A DNA stretch of 64,000 bases from Bradyrhizobium sp. CER78 (GCF_029846235.1 NZ_JARVWP010000003.1:62001-126000), one strand, 5' to 3'; shown: positions 35,283 through 44,931, counted from the stretch's first letter. A program made the numbers and translations. Notes: generated by a model from the sequence alone, not told the origin.

Positions 35283-36070
35283 GCAGCAACCTTCGGCGCC
35301 GGCACCTTGGAGAACAGCCGGAAGAAGTTTTCGGTGGTCTGCCGCGAGATCTCCTCCAGGGAGACGCCGCGCGTTTCGGCAAGCACCTTGGCGACCTCGA
35401 CGACGTAGGACGGCTCATTGCGCTTGCCGCGGAATTTTCCGGGCGCAAGATACGGAGCGTCGGTCTCGACCATGATGCGGTCGGCCGGCAACTCCGCGGC
35501 CAGCGCGCGCAGGGCGTCTGACTTCTTGAAGGTCAGGATGCCCGTGAACGAGATCGACAGCCCGAGCGCGATCGCCTTCATCGCGAGTTCGCGCCCGCCG
35601 GTGTAGCAATGCAGCACGGCCTTGAACGGCCCCTTCGCGACTTCGTCCTCCAGGATGCGACCGCAATCCTCGTCGGCCTCCCTGGTGTGGATGACGAGCG
35701 GCAGGCCGGTTTCGCGCGCAGCAGCAATATGCGCGCGAAAGCCGCGCTCCTGGGCTTCTCGCGAACCGTGCTCGTAGAAATAGTCGAGCCCGGCCTCGCC
35801 GAGCGCGACGACCTTCGGGTGCTTGGTCAGCTCGATCAGTTCGCTCGCCGGGATGCCGTCCTCTTCATCGGCATGATGCGGATGAGTGCCGACCGAACAA
35901 TAGATGTCGGGGAAGCGCTCCGTGATCGCAAGCAGGCCGCCGAGCCGCTTCACGCGGGTCGAGATCGTGACCATGCGGCCGACCCCGGCCGCCTCGGCGC
36001 GCCCGACGATCCCGTCGAGATCGTCGGCGAAGTCAGGAAAATCGAGATGGCAGTGACTGTCGACCAGCAT
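35279..36070 (-). CDS. tatD: TatD-family metal-dependent hydrolase/DNase
   Basis: TIM-barrel metallohydrolase with 3'-5' exonuclease activity in characterised members. The metal ligands start with DSHCHLDF (residues 4-11), then VALGEAGLDYF, VIHTREADED, LHCYTGG and VETDAPYLAPGKFRGKRNEP. The ATG at 36070 gives 263 residues, the family norm. It sits 14 bases after metG, a very common pairing (metG-tatD), and overlaps the MBL gene. Confidence 0.94.
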   Translation of the reverse strand: MLVDSHCHLDFPDFADDLDGIVGRAEAAGVGRMVTISTRVKRLGGLLAITERFPDIYCSVGTHPHHADEEDGIPASELIELTKHPKVVALGEAGLDYFYEHGSREAQERGFRAHIAAARETGLPLVIHTREADEDCGRILEDEVAKGPFKAVLHCYTGGRELAMKAIALGLSISFTGILTFKKSDALRALAAELPADRIMVETDAPYLAPGKFRGKRNEPSYVVEVAKVLAETRGVSLEEISRQTTENFFRLFSKVPAPKVAA

Positions 36071-36084
36071 GAATTTCGAACCGC

Positions 36085-38070
36085 TCACTCGGTCTTGGGT
36101 TCCACGTAGCGCGGAAACACGCCGACAGGCGCCGGCAGCGTCGTGCCCGGCCTGATCCGCTCCGCGATCGCCGTGAAGTTGCGGGCGTCCGCTGCTATGC
36201 CGAGGCTGTCGAGCATCTTGGCGCAGGACTCCGGCATCACGGCCTGCGCCATGATCGCGATCTGCCGCACGACTTCGGCGGTGACATAGAGCACGGTCTT
36301 CTGGCGCGCCGGATCGGTCTTCGCCAGCGCCCACGGCGCCTCGCCGGCAAAATAGCGGTTGGCTTCGGCGACCACGGCCCAGACCGTGTTGAGCCATTGA
36401 TGGATCTGCTGTGCCGCCATCGCGGTGCGCGACGTCTCCAGCATGGCGTCGGCCTGCGCCAGGATCGCCTTGTCATTGTCGCTGAACTCGCCGGGCTCCG
36501 GCAACACGCCGCCGAGTTGCTTGGCGATCATCGACAGCGAACGCTGCGCCAGATTGCCGAAATCATTGGCAAGGTCGGCGTTGATGCGCGCGACGATGGC
36601 CTCGTGGTTGTAGTTGCCGTCCTGGCCGAACGGCACCTCGCGCAGGAAAAAGTAGCGCACCTGGTCGACGCCGTACTGGTTGGCCAGATTGAAGGGATCG
36701 ACCACGTTGCCGACCGACTTCGACATCTTCTCGCCCCTGTTGAACAGGAAGCCGTGCGCATAGACCCGCTTCTGCAGGGGAATGCCGGCCGACATCAGGA
36801 AGGCCGGCCAGTACACCGCATGGAAGCGGATGATGTCTTTGCCAATGATGTGCACGTCCGCCGGCCAGTAGCGCCAGTGCTTGTCGCTCTCGTCGGGATA
36901 GCCGACGCCGGTGATGTAGTTGGTCAGCGCGTCGACCCAGACATACATCACGTGCTCGGGATCGTTGGGGACCTTGACGCCCCAGTCGAACGTGGTGCGC
37001 GAGATCGAGAGATCCTTCAGCCCGCCGCGCACGAAGCTCATGACCTCGTTGCGACGGGAATCCGGACCGATGAAATCGGGCTGGGATTCATAGAGGTGCA
37101 ACAGCCTGTCCTGGTAGGCCGAGAGCCTGAAGAAATAGCTCTTCTCCTCGACCCACTCGACCGGCGTGCCCTGCGGGCCGCGGCGGACATTGTCCTCGCC
37201 GACCGTGGTCTCATCCTCGGCGTAGTAGGCCTCGTCGCGCACCGAGTACCAACCGGCATAGGTGTCGATATAGATGTCGCCATTGTCCTGCATGCGGCGC
37301 CAGATTTCCTGCACCGACTTGTGGTGGGCAGGTTCCGAGGTCCGGATGAAGCGGTCGAAGGAGACGTTGAGGCGCTCGTCCATCTCCTTGAAGCGCGCGG
37401 CATTGCGGGTCGCGAGATCGAACGGCGTCATCCCCTCGCCCTGCGCGGTCTGGATCATCTTCTGGCCGTGCTCGTCGGTGCCGGTCAGGAAGAACACGTC
37501 CTTGCCATCGAGCCGCTGGAAGCGCGCCAGCGCATCGGTCGCAATCGCCTCATAGGCGTGGCCGATATGCGGCTGGCCGTTCGGATAAGCGATCGCGGTC
37601 GTGATGTAGTAGACATTGCCGCGATCCGCGGCGGGCGCCGAAACGGATGTGGATGCGGGAGCCGTCGCTGCAGCCTTGGATTGCTTCGGCGCACGGACCG
37701 TTGCTGCCCTCGGCGCCTTCTCGGTAGCCGGAGGCTTCGGAGCTGCGGGCTTCTTTGCGGCTGGCGCAACAGCAGCTGCGGCTGCCTTCGTCGGCGCAGC
37801 CTTGGCGGCTTTTGCGAGAGCCTTAGCTGTTTTCTTAGCCATCTTCTTCGCAGCCTTCTTGACGGCCTTTTTTGCGACCTTCTTGGTCGCCGATTTCTTG
37901 GCGCCCTTGGCTCCCGTCTTGGTGGCCTTCTTCACCTTCTTGGTGACGCGCCCACCCTTCTTGGCCGCGCGCGATTTCGCCGCAGACTTCTTCTTGGTCG
38001 CGCGAGCGGGCGATGCCTTCTTCGTCTTCTTGGCCTTCTTCGACGATGTCTTCTTAGCGGTCGCCACCAC
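36085..38070 (-). CDS. metG: Methionyl-tRNA synthetase with histone-H1-like N-terminal extension
   Basis: Charges tRNA-Met for initiation and elongation. The catalytic part begins near residue 150 ([20 protein letters not shown], with the class I HIGH motif at 168-171) and contains KMSKS in [10 protein letters not shown]. It lacks a C-terminal EMAP-type tRNA-binding domain and is otherwise about 510 residues, a normal core. Residues 1-150 are an Ala/Lys/Pro-rich, very basic tract (repeats like [14 protein letters not shown]) resembling histone H1 tails. No good ATG lies at the start of the core, so the extension seems to be translated. tatD follows closely. Confidence 0.93.
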   Translation of the reverse strand: MVATAKKTSSKKAKKTKKASPARATKKKSAAKSRAAKKGGRVTKKVKKATKTGAKGAKKSATKKVAKKAVKKAAKKMAKKTAKALAKAAKAAPTKAAAAAVAPAAKKPAAPKPPATEKAPRAATVRAPKQSKAAATAPASTSVSAPAADRGNVYYITTAIAYPNGQPHIGHAYEAIATDALARFQRLDGKDVFFLTGTDEHGQKMIQTAQGEGMTPFDLATRNAARFKEMDERLNVSFDRFIRTSEPAHHKSVQEIWRRMQDNGDIYIDTYAGWYSVRDEAYYAEDETTVGEDNVRRGPQGTPVEWVEEKSYFFRLSAYQDRLLHLYESQPDFIGPDSRRNEVMSFVRGGLKDLSISRTTFDWGVKVPNDPEHVMYVWVDALTNYITGVGYPDESDKHWRYWPADVHIIGKDIIRFHAVYWPAFLMSAGIPLQKRVYAHGFLFNRGEKMSKSVGNVVDPFNLANQYGVDQVRYFFLREVPFGQDGNYNHEAIVARINADLANDFGNLAQRSLSMIAKQLGGVLPEPGEFSDNDKAILAQADAMLETSRTAMAAQQIHQWLNTVWAVVAEANRYFAGEAPWALAKTDPARQKTVLYVTAEVVRQIAIMAQAVMPESCAKMLDSLGIAADARNFTAIAERIRPGTTLPAPVGVFPRYVEPKTE

Positions 38071-38156
38071 GGAATCCTTTGCAGATCGAAACGAGATTGT
38101 CGGGAGTGTTGTCAGACAGAGATATTGTCAGACAGATGTGTTTTGAGATTTGGCGT

Positions 38157-39197
38157 CTATCGGGTCGCGTCCGCGAGCATCGAAAACACCGAGAATACCA
38201 GCGGCTTGCGCTCCAGATTGTAGGCTTCGGTATCGCGCGCGGCGCGGACGATCTTTTCCCATACCTCCGCCAGCCGTGCAAGGCGCGGCAGATTGGCATT
38301 GGCGTCGCCGGTTCGCATGCGCTCGCTCATCCAGCGATCGATGCCGTCGATGAAAGCGGCGAGCGCGACGCGGTCGCTGGTGCCGAGCGCATCGCCCAGC
38401 GCATGCAGTTCGCGCGGATCGACGCTCGGAAGCGTCGCGAGCAGCGCGGCCGTGCGCTGCTGCAGTTTCAGCGCGTCGCCGCCGAGCAGCGACAGTGCCC
38501 GCCCGACGCTGCCCTCTGATGCCGCCGCGGCTTCAGCCAGTGCCGGATCATCAGCTGCGATGTCGGTTGCGGCCGCGGCTGCTCGCAGCACGTCGCCCGT
38601 CTCCAGCGGCCGCAGCAGCAATTTGCGGCAGCGGGACAGGATCGTCGGCAGCACCCGCGACGGCGCGTGGCTCACCAGCAGGAACAACGACTGCTGCGGC
38701 GGCTCCTCGAGGATTTTCAGGAGCGCGTTCGCGGCATTGGGATTGAGCTCGTCGACGGTGTCGACGATGCAGACGCGCCAGCCGTCGACAGCGGCCGTCG
38801 AGCCGAAGAACGAGATCGTCTCGCGCGTCTCGTCGACCGTGATCACCGTGCGCATCACGCCGCGGTCGTTGAGGCCGCGCTCCAGCACCAGCAGACCGCC
38901 ATGGGCGCCCGCCGTGATCTGCCGCGCCACCGGATCGGACGGATCGACCCGCAGCGTCGGCGCCGCCTGGACCTGGGACGATTTCGGATTGCGGAACGCC
39001 AGCACGAACCGCGCCATGCGGTAGGCCATTGTCGCTTTGCCGATCCCCTGCGCGCCGCCGATCAGCCAGGCATGCGGAATCCGCCCGCTGCGATAGGCAT
39101 CGAGCAAGGCGGTCTCCGCCTCGCGATGCCCGAACAGATCGGGCGTTTCGCGCGGATGGCGAGCGGTGCTCTCCTGTTCGACCTTGCGCGCGCTCAT
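38157..39197 (-). CDS. holB: DNA polymerase III delta-prime subunit HolB
   Basis: Clamp-loader subunit of the replicative polymerase. It shows the AAA+ P-loop region LIGGAQGIGKATMAYRMARF, the sensor/Walker B-like VDTVDELNPNAANALLKILEEPP, and the SRC motif (ILSRCRKLLLRPL) typical of clamp loaders. The 346-residue length is normal. The start at 39197 overlaps the tmk stop (ATGA); the long upstream open frame inside tmk is not used. Order on the minus strand is dacC-type gene, tmk, holB, then metG and tatD, the standard alphaproteobacterial cluster. Confidence 0.94.
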   Translation of the reverse strand: MSARKVEQESTARHPRETPDLFGHREAETALLDAYRSGRIPHAWLIGGAQGIGKATMAYRMARFVLAFRNPKSSQVQAAPTLRVDPSDPVARQITAGAHGGLLVLERGLNDRGVMRTVITVDETRETISFFGSTAAVDGWRVCIVDTVDELNPNAANALLKILEEPPQQSLFLLVSHAPSRVLPTILSRCRKLLLRPLETGDVLRAAAAATDIAADDPALAEAAAASEGSVGRALSLLGGDALKLQQRTAALLATLPSVDPRELHALGDALGTSDRVALAAFIDGIDRWMSERMRTGDANANLPRLARLAEVWEKIVRAARDTEAYNLERKPLVFSVFSMLADATR

Positions 39198-39880
39198 GCG
39201 GGATTGTCCGCCGTGAGCGTTGCGCGCAGATGCTCGCGCAGCGCGGCCCATATCGTCGCCGTGACCGTGTCCGGATCCGCCGTAGCGTCGATCAGCACGC
39301 AGCGCTCCGGTTCTTCCGCCGCGATCCGGCGATAGGCGTCGCGCAAATCCTGATGGAACTTGATGCCCTCGGCCTCGAAGCGATCGGCCGAAGCGTTGCC
39401 GCGGCGCGCCGCGGCACGCTGCAACCCGACCTCGACCGGTACGTCGAGGATGAATGTTAGATCGGGCTTGAGATCGCCGATGGTGACGCGCTGCATCGCG
39501 TTGACGAGTTCGGGCGACACCTGCCCGAGCTGGCCCTGATAGGCGCGCGTGGAATCGAAGAAGCGATCGCACAGCACCCAGATGCCCTGGTTGAGCGCCG
39601 GCAGGATCACGGTGCGGACGTGGTCGTCGCGCGCGGCGGCAAACAGCAGCGTCTCGGCTTCCGGCCCCAGCAGCTTGCCCATTCCCGACAGCACGAGGTG
39701 ACGGATGATCTCCGCGCCCGGCGAGCCGCCGGGCTCGCGGGTCACGATGGCGCGCAGCTTCGCGGTATCGAGCCGTTCGGCGAGCTTGCGGATCTGGGTC
39801 GATTTCCCCGACCCCTCGCCGCCTTCAAAGGTGATGAACCGACCGCGCAAGCTCGGCCGCTGGACTTCTGCTTCCGCCAT
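39194..39880 (-). CDS. tmk: Thymidylate kinase
   Basis: Phosphorylates dTMP to dTDP. The P-loop FEGGEGSGKSTQ lies near residue 20. The DR motif (LCDRFFDSTRAYQG) and the substrate-loop TREPGGSPGAE follow, and the lid region is rich in arginines (RAAARRGNASADRFE). The ATG at 39880 gives 228 residues, as expected. It is one base away from the carboxypeptidase stop and overlaps holB, so the three genes form one operon. Confidence 0.95.
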   Translation of the reverse strand: MAEAEVQRPSLRGRFITFEGGEGSGKSTQIRKLAERLDTAKLRAIVTREPGGSPGAEIIRHLVLSGMGKLLGPEAETLLFAAARDDHVRTVILPALNQGIWVLCDRFFDSTRAYQGQLGQVSPELVNAMQRVTIGDLKPDLTFILDVPVEVGLQRAAARRGNASADRFEAEGIKFHQDLRDAYRRIAAEEPERCVLIDATADPDTVTATIWAALREHLRATLTADNPA

Positions 39881-39881
39881 G

Positions 39882-41141
39882 TCAGAGCTTCTCGACCCCT
39901 GCGCGGAACATTCCGATGACGAGCTCCTGGGCGCCGTCGAGCGCACGGCGCATCGTCGATCCCGTACCGACGGCATCCGCCGCATAGACAGGAGTCTCCA
40001 TCGCGACGTTGGCTCCGCGCCAGACCCGGACGACGCCGATCTGCTGGCCGGCGGTGATCGGTGCCTTGACCGGGCCGCTGTAGATCACGCGGGCCAGCAG
40101 CTTGTCGTTGCCGTTCTTCGACACCATCACCGTGATCGGATCGGGGCTGACCAGCTTGACCGAACGGGTCTCGCCGCCGAACACCCGGGCGTAGCCGACC
40201 GGCTGGTTGGCCGCGATCAGAACCCGGGTCTCGAAGCTGCGGAAGCCCCATTCCAGCATCTTCTTGGCCTCGGTCGCGCGATCCTCCGAATCCTCAAGTC
40301 CGTTGATGACGACGATCAGCCGCGTGTCGTTCTGGACGGCCGAACCGACCATGCCGTAGCCGCCCTCCTTGGTGTAGCCGGTCTTCAACCCGTCGGCGCC
40401 GGGCAAGGCGTTCAGCAGCGGATTGCGGTTCTGCTGGCGGATCTTGTTCCAGGTGAATTCCTTCTCGCCGAACAGCTTGTACCTGTCCGGGTAGGTCAGG
40501 ATGATGTGGCGGGCCAGCACCGCGAGTTCACGCACCGTCATCTTGTTGGTCGGGTCCGGCAGCCCGTTGGAATTGCCGAAGGTCGACTTGGTCATGCCGA
40601 GCTCGCGGGCGCGCTTGGTCATGAAGTCGGTTGCGAACGTATGCTCGTTGCCGGCGATGCCCTCAGCGAGCGCGATGCAGGCGTCGTTGCCGCTCGGGAT
40701 GATCGCACCGTGCAGGAGGTCGTCGACCGAGACCTTGCTGTTGATGGCAGCGAACATCGTCGAGGTACCGGACGGCGCCCCGCCCCGCCGCCAGGCGTTC
40801 TCGCTGATCCGGTACTCGTCGGTGAGCTTGATGTCGCCCTTCTTGATGGCGTCGAACACCACCTCGGCCGTCATCAGCTTCATCATGCTGGAGGGCGCAC
40901 GCAGCTCGTCGGCGTTCTTCTCGAACAGCACACTGCCCGAGGAGGCCTCGACCAGGATCGCGGTCGGCGCGTCGCCGTCGAAGCCGGCGTCTTCCTTCTT
41001 GGCGCCCTGGACACTGTTGTTGGCGGCATAGACCACCCCGCCGCAGCCGATCGCCGCCACGACCGCCGCTGCGATCACGCCACGCCAGCAACGCCCGGCG
41101 CGAGCTAGCAACGTGCGGGGAACTGCGGTTGGGGCTGCCAT
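39882..41141 (-). CDS. dacC: D-alanyl-D-alanine carboxypeptidase (DacC/PBP5-6 family)
   Basis: Exported low-molecular-weight penicillin-binding protein that trims pentapeptide stems of peptidoglycan. A signal/anchor helix lies at residues 20-40 (IAAAVVAAIGCGGVVYAA). The serine-peptidase motifs are SSMMK (SxxK), SGN and KTGYT. A C-terminal PBP5-type beta domain follows, ending in an amphipathic segment (MFRAGVEKL) that can attach to the membrane. The ATG at 41141 gives 419 residues; the longer upstream frame is not needed. It leads the tmk-holB operon. Confidence 0.93.
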   Translation of the reverse strand: MAAPTAVPRTLLARAGRCWRGVIAAAVVAAIGCGGVVYAANNSVQGAKKEDAGFDGDAPTAILVEASSGSVLFEKNADELRAPSSMMKLMTAEVVFDAIKKGDIKLTDEYRISENAWRRGGAPSGTSTMFAAINSKVSVDDLLHGAIIPSGNDACIALAEGIAGNEHTFATDFMTKRARELGMTKSTFGNSNGLPDPTNKMTVRELAVLARHIILTYPDRYKLFGEKEFTWNKIRQQNRNPLLNALPGADGLKTGYTKEGGYGMVGSAVQNDTRLIVVINGLEDSEDRATEAKKMLEWGFRSFETRVLIAANQPVGYARVFGGETRSVKLVSPDPITVMVSKNGNDKLLARVIYSGPVKAPITAGQQIGVVRVWRGANVAMETPVYAADAVGTGSTMRRALDGAQELVIGMFRAGVEKL

Positions 41142-41316
41142 CGGCGATGTCCTGAAAGACTGCGTTCTAACAGCTGGAAGTATCGCAAACAACTGAGGTT
41201 TCGCCGCTTGTACACGGCCGGCTGGATTGCCGGCTGCGCTGAACGCCCGTATCCTTGTCAGTAATCCCTGGAACCAGCTAACGACAACAGAACCGGCAAA
41301 CAAGGCGGAAACGCGA

Positions 41317-42252
41317 ATGTCATCCTCCCGCACCATTTCCGCCAACGGCATCGACATGTTCGTGCGCGAAGCCGGGCAAGGCCCGCTGGTCGTGCTCTGC
41401 CACGGCTGGCCGGAACTGTCCTATTCCTGGCGACTCCAGATCGCAGCGCTGGCCGCGGCAGGCTTCCGGGTGGCGGCGCCCGATATGCGCGGCTTCGGCC
41501 GGACCGCCGCGCCAGCCGACGTCGGTGCCTACACGATCTTCGATACCGTCGGCGACATGGTCGCGCTGGTGGCTGCGCTCGGCGAGAAGAAGGCTGTCAT
41601 CGTCGGTCACGATTGGGGGGCGCCGGTGGCCTGGCACGCGGCCCTGTTTCGGCCCGACGTTTTCACGAAGGTCGCCGGCCTCAGCGTGCCGCCGCCGTTC
41701 CGCGGCCGTGGACGTCCGCTGGAAACCCTGCGCGAGAGCGGCATCACCAATTTCTATTGGCAGTACTTCCAGCCGCCCGGCGTCGCGGAGGCCGAATTCG
41801 AGCGCGACATCGCCCACACCATGCGCCTGGTGCTCGGGCGCGGCGTCTCTGATCCGAGCTCGATGTTCGTCGACGAAGCCAAAGGCTTCCTCGGCAAGCT
41901 GCCGGCCGGAATGCCGCTGCCGGCCTGGATCACCGAGGCAGACATCGCCGAATTCGCCGAGGGCTACCGGCAGTCCGGCTTCCGCGGCGGCCTGAACTGG
42001 TACCGCAATCTAGACCGCAATTGGGAGCTGACCGCGCCCTGGCAGGACGCGCAAATCCAACAGCCCTCACTGTTCATCGCCGGCTCGAACGATTCTGTCA
42101 TTACCGGGCTGATCGGCGCCAAGCGGGTTGCGGACATGGAGCGCGTGCTGCCGAACCTCAAGCAGAAGCTGATCATCGAGGGCGCCGGCCACTGGATCCA
42201 GCAGGAGCGCCCCGACGAGGTCAATGCGGCGCTGATCGCGTTTCTGAAATGA
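41317..42252 (+). CDS. Epoxide-hydrolase-like alpha/beta hydrolase
   Basis: A 311-residue alpha/beta hydrolase of the soluble epoxide hydrolase family. The oxyanion region is HGWPELSYSW, the nucleophile elbow is VGHDWGAPVAWH (Asp), and the catalytic His lies in GAGHWIQQE. Two tyrosines that could activate the epoxide lie in the cap domain region (FYWQYFQ; LNWYRNLD). The physiological substrate is unknown. The ATG at 41317 lies 175 bases from the divergent carboxypeptidase gene. A hairpin follows the stop. Confidence 0.88.
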   Translation: MSSSRTISANGIDMFVREAGQGPLVVLCHGWPELSYSWRLQIAALAAAGFRVAAPDMRGFGRTAAPADVGAYTIFDTVGDMVALVAALGEKKAVIVGHDWGAPVAWHAALFRPDVFTKVAGLSVPPPFRGRGRPLETLRESGITNFYWQYFQPPGVAEAEFERDIAHTMRLVLGRGVSDPSSMFVDEAKGFLGKLPAGMPLPAWITEADIAEFAEGYRQSGFRGGLNWYRNLDRNWELTAPWQDAQIQQPSLFIAGSNDSVITGLIGAKRVADMERVLPNLKQKLIIEGAGHWIQQERPDEVNAALIAFLK

Positions 42253-42270
42253 TCAGGCCAAGGGCCTGAT
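42252..42270. terminator. Hairpin at the end of the epoxide-hydrolase-like gene
   Basis: Perfect 8-bp arms (atcaggcc / ggcctgat) around a 3-base loop, starting at the stop codon and facing the convergent rlpA gene. There is no strong T run, so it is a possible bidirectional terminator. Confidence 0.5.
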
Positions 42271-42286
42271 TCGCAACGATTTGACT

Positions 42287-43219
42287 CTAGTAGAGCCCGC
42301 GTCCGCTCAGCACTTCGGCGGGGCCACGCGCGTCGATCGGCACATAGGCCGCGGCCGGGCTCGGGGCTGCCGCATAGCGCGGGTCGCTCTCATAGGAGAC
42401 TTCGCGCGGATTGTTCGCGACACGGCGGTGCGAGCGGCTTGAGGCCGACATCTCGGAGGTCGCGCTGACCGAGGCATAGTCGGCCTGGGTGTTGCCGAGG
42501 CTGTAGGGCCGTCCCTCCGGCAGCGGAACATCGCCGCGGAGCCGACCGGACGAGGACGACATCTCGGGGACGAACGGCCGTGCAGAGGCGACGCGGACCA
42601 TCGACGGTGACGGCGCCGGCGTGCCGGTGCGCAAGGTCGCCATCAGCTGGCGGTCGTCGGAGCCCTCGAGCGGTGCTCGGCCGACATATTCGACACGGAC
42701 GCGAGCCACGCCATTTCCTTTGAAATCAAGTAGTTCGGCGGCCTTGTTCGAGACGTCTATGAGGCGGTTGCCGTGGTACGGGCCGCGGTCATTGACGCGG
42801 ACGACGAGCGATTTGCCGTTGCTCAGATTGGTGACCCGCGCGTAGCTCGGCATCGGCAGCGTTGGATGGGCGGCCGTCAGCGAGCCCATGTCGAACACCT
42901 CGCCGTTGGCGGTCAGGCGGCCATGGAAATCATCGCCGTACCAGGACGCCATGCCCTCGGCGCGGTAGTTCTCGTTCTCCTCCGGCACATAGGTGCGGCC
43001 GGCAACGACATAGGGCTTGCCGATGCGGTAGGTGCCGCCGCCCTTCGGCACGGGGTCGCCCAACGCGACGACGCGCGGGCTCGACGACACGCCGTATTTC
43101 GGGTCGACCCGGCTGGCGAACTTGTTGGACGAGGCACAATTGGCGAGGACGAGGCACGTCGCCGCCGCGACGGCTCCGCGCGCCGTCCGGATCATCGAAT
43201 CTGGCCGTCTAGTCCCCAT
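42287..43219 (-). CDS. rlpA: RlpA-family septal ring lytic transglycosylase-like lipoprotein
   Basis: Lipoprotein with a double-psi beta-barrel domain that in Pseudomonas cleaves peptidoglycan lacking stem peptides. The signal peptide ends in a lipobox (LVLANC). The barrel carries GMASWYGDDFHGRLTANGE, and VRVNDRGPYHGNRLIDVS holds the catalytic-type Asp and His. The C-terminal 130 residues are low-complexity Ser/Pro/Arg and lack a SPOR domain. Start: ATG at 43219 or 43195, both giving a usable signal peptide. Confidence 0.88.
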   Translation of the reverse strand: MGTRRPDSMIRTARGAVAAATCLVLANCASSNKFASRVDPKYGVSSSPRVVALGDPVPKGGGTYRIGKPYVVAGRTYVPEENENYRAEGMASWYGDDFHGRLTANGEVFDMGSLTAAHPTLPMPSYARVTNLSNGKSLVVRVNDRGPYHGNRLIDVSNKAAELLDFKGNGVARVRVEYVGRAPLEGSDDRQLMATLRTGTPAPSPSMVRVASARPFVPEMSSSSGRLRGDVPLPEGRPYSLGNTQADYASVSATSEMSASSRSHRRVANNPREVSYESDPRYAAAPSPAAAYVPIDARGPAEVLSGRGLY

Positions 43220-43570
43220 CTGCCCCAAGTACCATTCTGCCGGTCCCACGCCCACTTCGCGGCGTCGGGATCATTTTCTTCACGATGCGGCCCACCTCCG
43301 CACCAGAGCTTGACGATATCGCAACCGGAACACGGCGGAAATGGGGAGAGCCTTAACCCTATGGCACTTTGGTAAACCGCCTGTTGCGCCTCCTCAGTTG
43401 TTCTACGGAGCTTCAGTCGCCCAAAACGCCCTCGCCTGTCCCGCCATCAGACACACTGTTGCAGCAAATCATCAGTGGGTCGGCATCTTGAATTCCAACA
43501 ATTGAATCTTTTTGACTGTGCAAGGCTGCAATCGTTTTCTCTTCCGCGTGGGGCGCAAAGGAAGTTTGCG
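43220..43570. other. Intergenic region upstream of rlpA and the small-protein gene
   Basis: 351 bases with no supported gene. It should contain the rlpA promoter (minus strand) and that of the small gene at 43571 (plus strand). No clear consensus elements or repeats were seen. Confidence 0.4.
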
Positions 43571-43660
43571 ATGATCGAGACGGTTACAGCGGTGATGGGC
43601 CTGGTGAGTGCGGCGATCTTCTTGGCGCACGCCGTGGAAGGCTATCGGTACCGGGCCTGA
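43571..43660 (+). CDS. Putative 29-residue membrane protein
   Basis: Short open frame (MIETVTAVMGLVSAAIFLAH...) with one hydrophobic helix of about 18 residues and a basic end (YRYRA). AGGAAG lies at a good distance before the ATG, which supports translation. The function is unknown. The helix followed by positive charges suggests an inner-membrane peptide with its C-terminus inside. The call rests on the ribosome binding site and composition only. Confidence 0.5.
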   Translation: MIETVTAVMGLVSAAIFLAHAVEGYRYRA

Positions 43661-43761
43661 CAGTCCGTTGAAGGCGGAAAGACGCGTCACCTCTTTCCAG
43701 GAGAGAATGTTCGGAAAGCTTTAATCAATTCGGATGAGCATCGGTTGAAAGCAGGTGTATC

Positions 43762-43860
43762 ATGCGTAATCACGATTTGGTCTCCGACGGATTTCTAACC
43801 CTCACTGCGGCAAGCCTCGTGCTGCTGTGCTCGAGCCTGCTGGCCTTCGCTTTCGGCTGA
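43762..43860 (+). CDS. Putative 32-residue membrane peptide
   Basis: Short open frame starting MRNHDLVSDGF and continuing into one hydrophobic segment (LTAASLVLLCSSLLAFAFG). The ribosome binding site is weak (GCAGGTG). The layout is similar to the small protein 100 bases upstream. The function is unknown and the gene is unconfirmed. The following 212 bases up to 44072 hold no other supported feature. Confidence 0.35.
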   Translation: MRNHDLVSDGFLTLTAASLVLLCSSLLAFAFG

Positions 43861-44072
43861 AGATGTAATGCGTGGGGCGCCATCTGCGCCCATGCGACAG
43901 GCCGACCACCTTCACCTCATCCCTCGCCGATCCGACGTCGGCATCAGCGCGAAGTCCTGATGTACTTGGCCAGGCACACAAAGCGGCGACCTGATTCGCA
44001 GGCCAACTGCGCCGTCTTCTCCCAGCCCCAGTCCTGACGCACCCTCCACCTTCCCAGCGAGAGGATTGACGA

Positions 44073-44507
44073 ATGACCGGCGCGGTAAGAGAGGGAACGT
44101 CTGCACTCCTCGTCAGCACGGACGGCCGGTTGCTCATGCAACTGCGCGATGACCTTCCGCACGTTTCCGATCCCGGCAAGATCAGCCTGTTTGGCGGACG
44201 GCGGGAGGGCACCGAGACCTTCCTGGAATGCGTCGTTCGCGAGATCCATGAGGAGATCGGCCATTACGTGCCGCCCGAGCGTTTTGAGCTGATCGGGAGT
44301 TATTCCGGACCGGATCCTTCGACACCGGGTGGCGCCCTTCGTGGCGAGGTGTTCCTCGCTCGGGACGTGCCGATCGACCAGTTGAGGGTCACCGAAGGCC
44401 GCCTTGAGATCGTCGCGGTCGAGGACCTCGAACGTCTCAGCGGCATGCTCGCACGGCCGGCGGAGTATGCGCTGGCGATCTTCCTGAAGCGCGAACCGGC
44501 TACCTGA
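44073..44507 (+). CDS. NUDIX hydrolase
   Basis: A 144-residue pyrophosphohydrolase. The NUDIX box is complete: GRREGTETFLECVVREIHEE followed by IG fits Gx5Ex7REUxEExGU. The preceding segment (MQLRDDLPHVSDPGKISLFG) is the usual N-terminal strand and loop region. Substrates in the family range from damaged nucleotides to dinucleotide polyphosphates and sugar nucleotides, and none can be assigned here. It is convergent with the next gene, overlapping by 8 bases. Confidence 0.88.
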   Translation: MTGAVREGTSALLVSTDGRLLMQLRDDLPHVSDPGKISLFGGRREGTETFLECVVREIHEEIGHYVPPERFELIGSYSGPDPSTPGGALRGEVFLARDVPIDQLRVTEGRLEIVAVEDLERLSGMLARPAEYALAIFLKREPAT

Positions 44508-44931
44508 GTGACGAAACCAGCCCGCGCACGAGATCGTCGATCATTGGCAGCGCGTCCGCGGGATGGGCAACGTCGATATCGTGCACGTGCCAATAGGTCA
44601 CCCTGCCGGCAACCTCAGGGAACCGCCGCTCGATGAGCGGACGATGCTCGGCCTCCTTGAGCGCGATCACGAGGTCCGCGCCGTCGAAATCAGCCAACGA
44701 ACATGGCTGCGGATAGCGCGTTGCGCCTTCCGGAACGATGCCGCTGGCGCGGAGACGATCATCCGCAAACACCGACATGGCTCCGACATTGTCGGGCGAG
44801 CCGCGTTCGGCTGCGCCTCTGGACGATGCGTGCCACGGCAGGCTTTCGGCTCTTGCAAGATGATTGAACAGCTCTTCCGCGTATCGACTGCGATAGTAAT
44901 TGCCGGTGCAAAGGAACAGGACGCGCTTCAT
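44500..44931 (-). CDS. Low-molecular-weight tyrosine phosphatase-like protein
   Basis: A 143-residue protein with the phosphatase P-loop near the N-terminus: LFLCTGNYYRSRYAEELF carries C-x5-R (CTGNYYR). A conserved Asp-Pro pair typical of the acid loop is not obvious, but DIDVAHPAD near the C-terminus may serve. It resembles the branch often annotated as a low-Mr phosphatase family protein. The ATG at 44931 was chosen because it places the P-loop at the N-terminus; the longer frame from 45027 adds 32 unrelated residues. Confidence 0.75.
   Translation of the reverse strand: MKRVLFLCTGNYYRSRYAEELFNHLARAESLPWHASSRGAAERGSPDNVGAMSVFADDRLRASGIVPEGATRYPQPCSLADFDGADLVIALKEAEHRPLIERRFPEVAGRVTYWHVHDIDVAHPADALPMIDDLVRGLVSSLR

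Noticed and set aside
36397..38223. Plus-strand open frame of 608 codons opposite metG
   Set aside because: Antisense shadow of metG; its Leu/Arg-rich C-terminal part mirrors the Lys/Ala tail of MetG.
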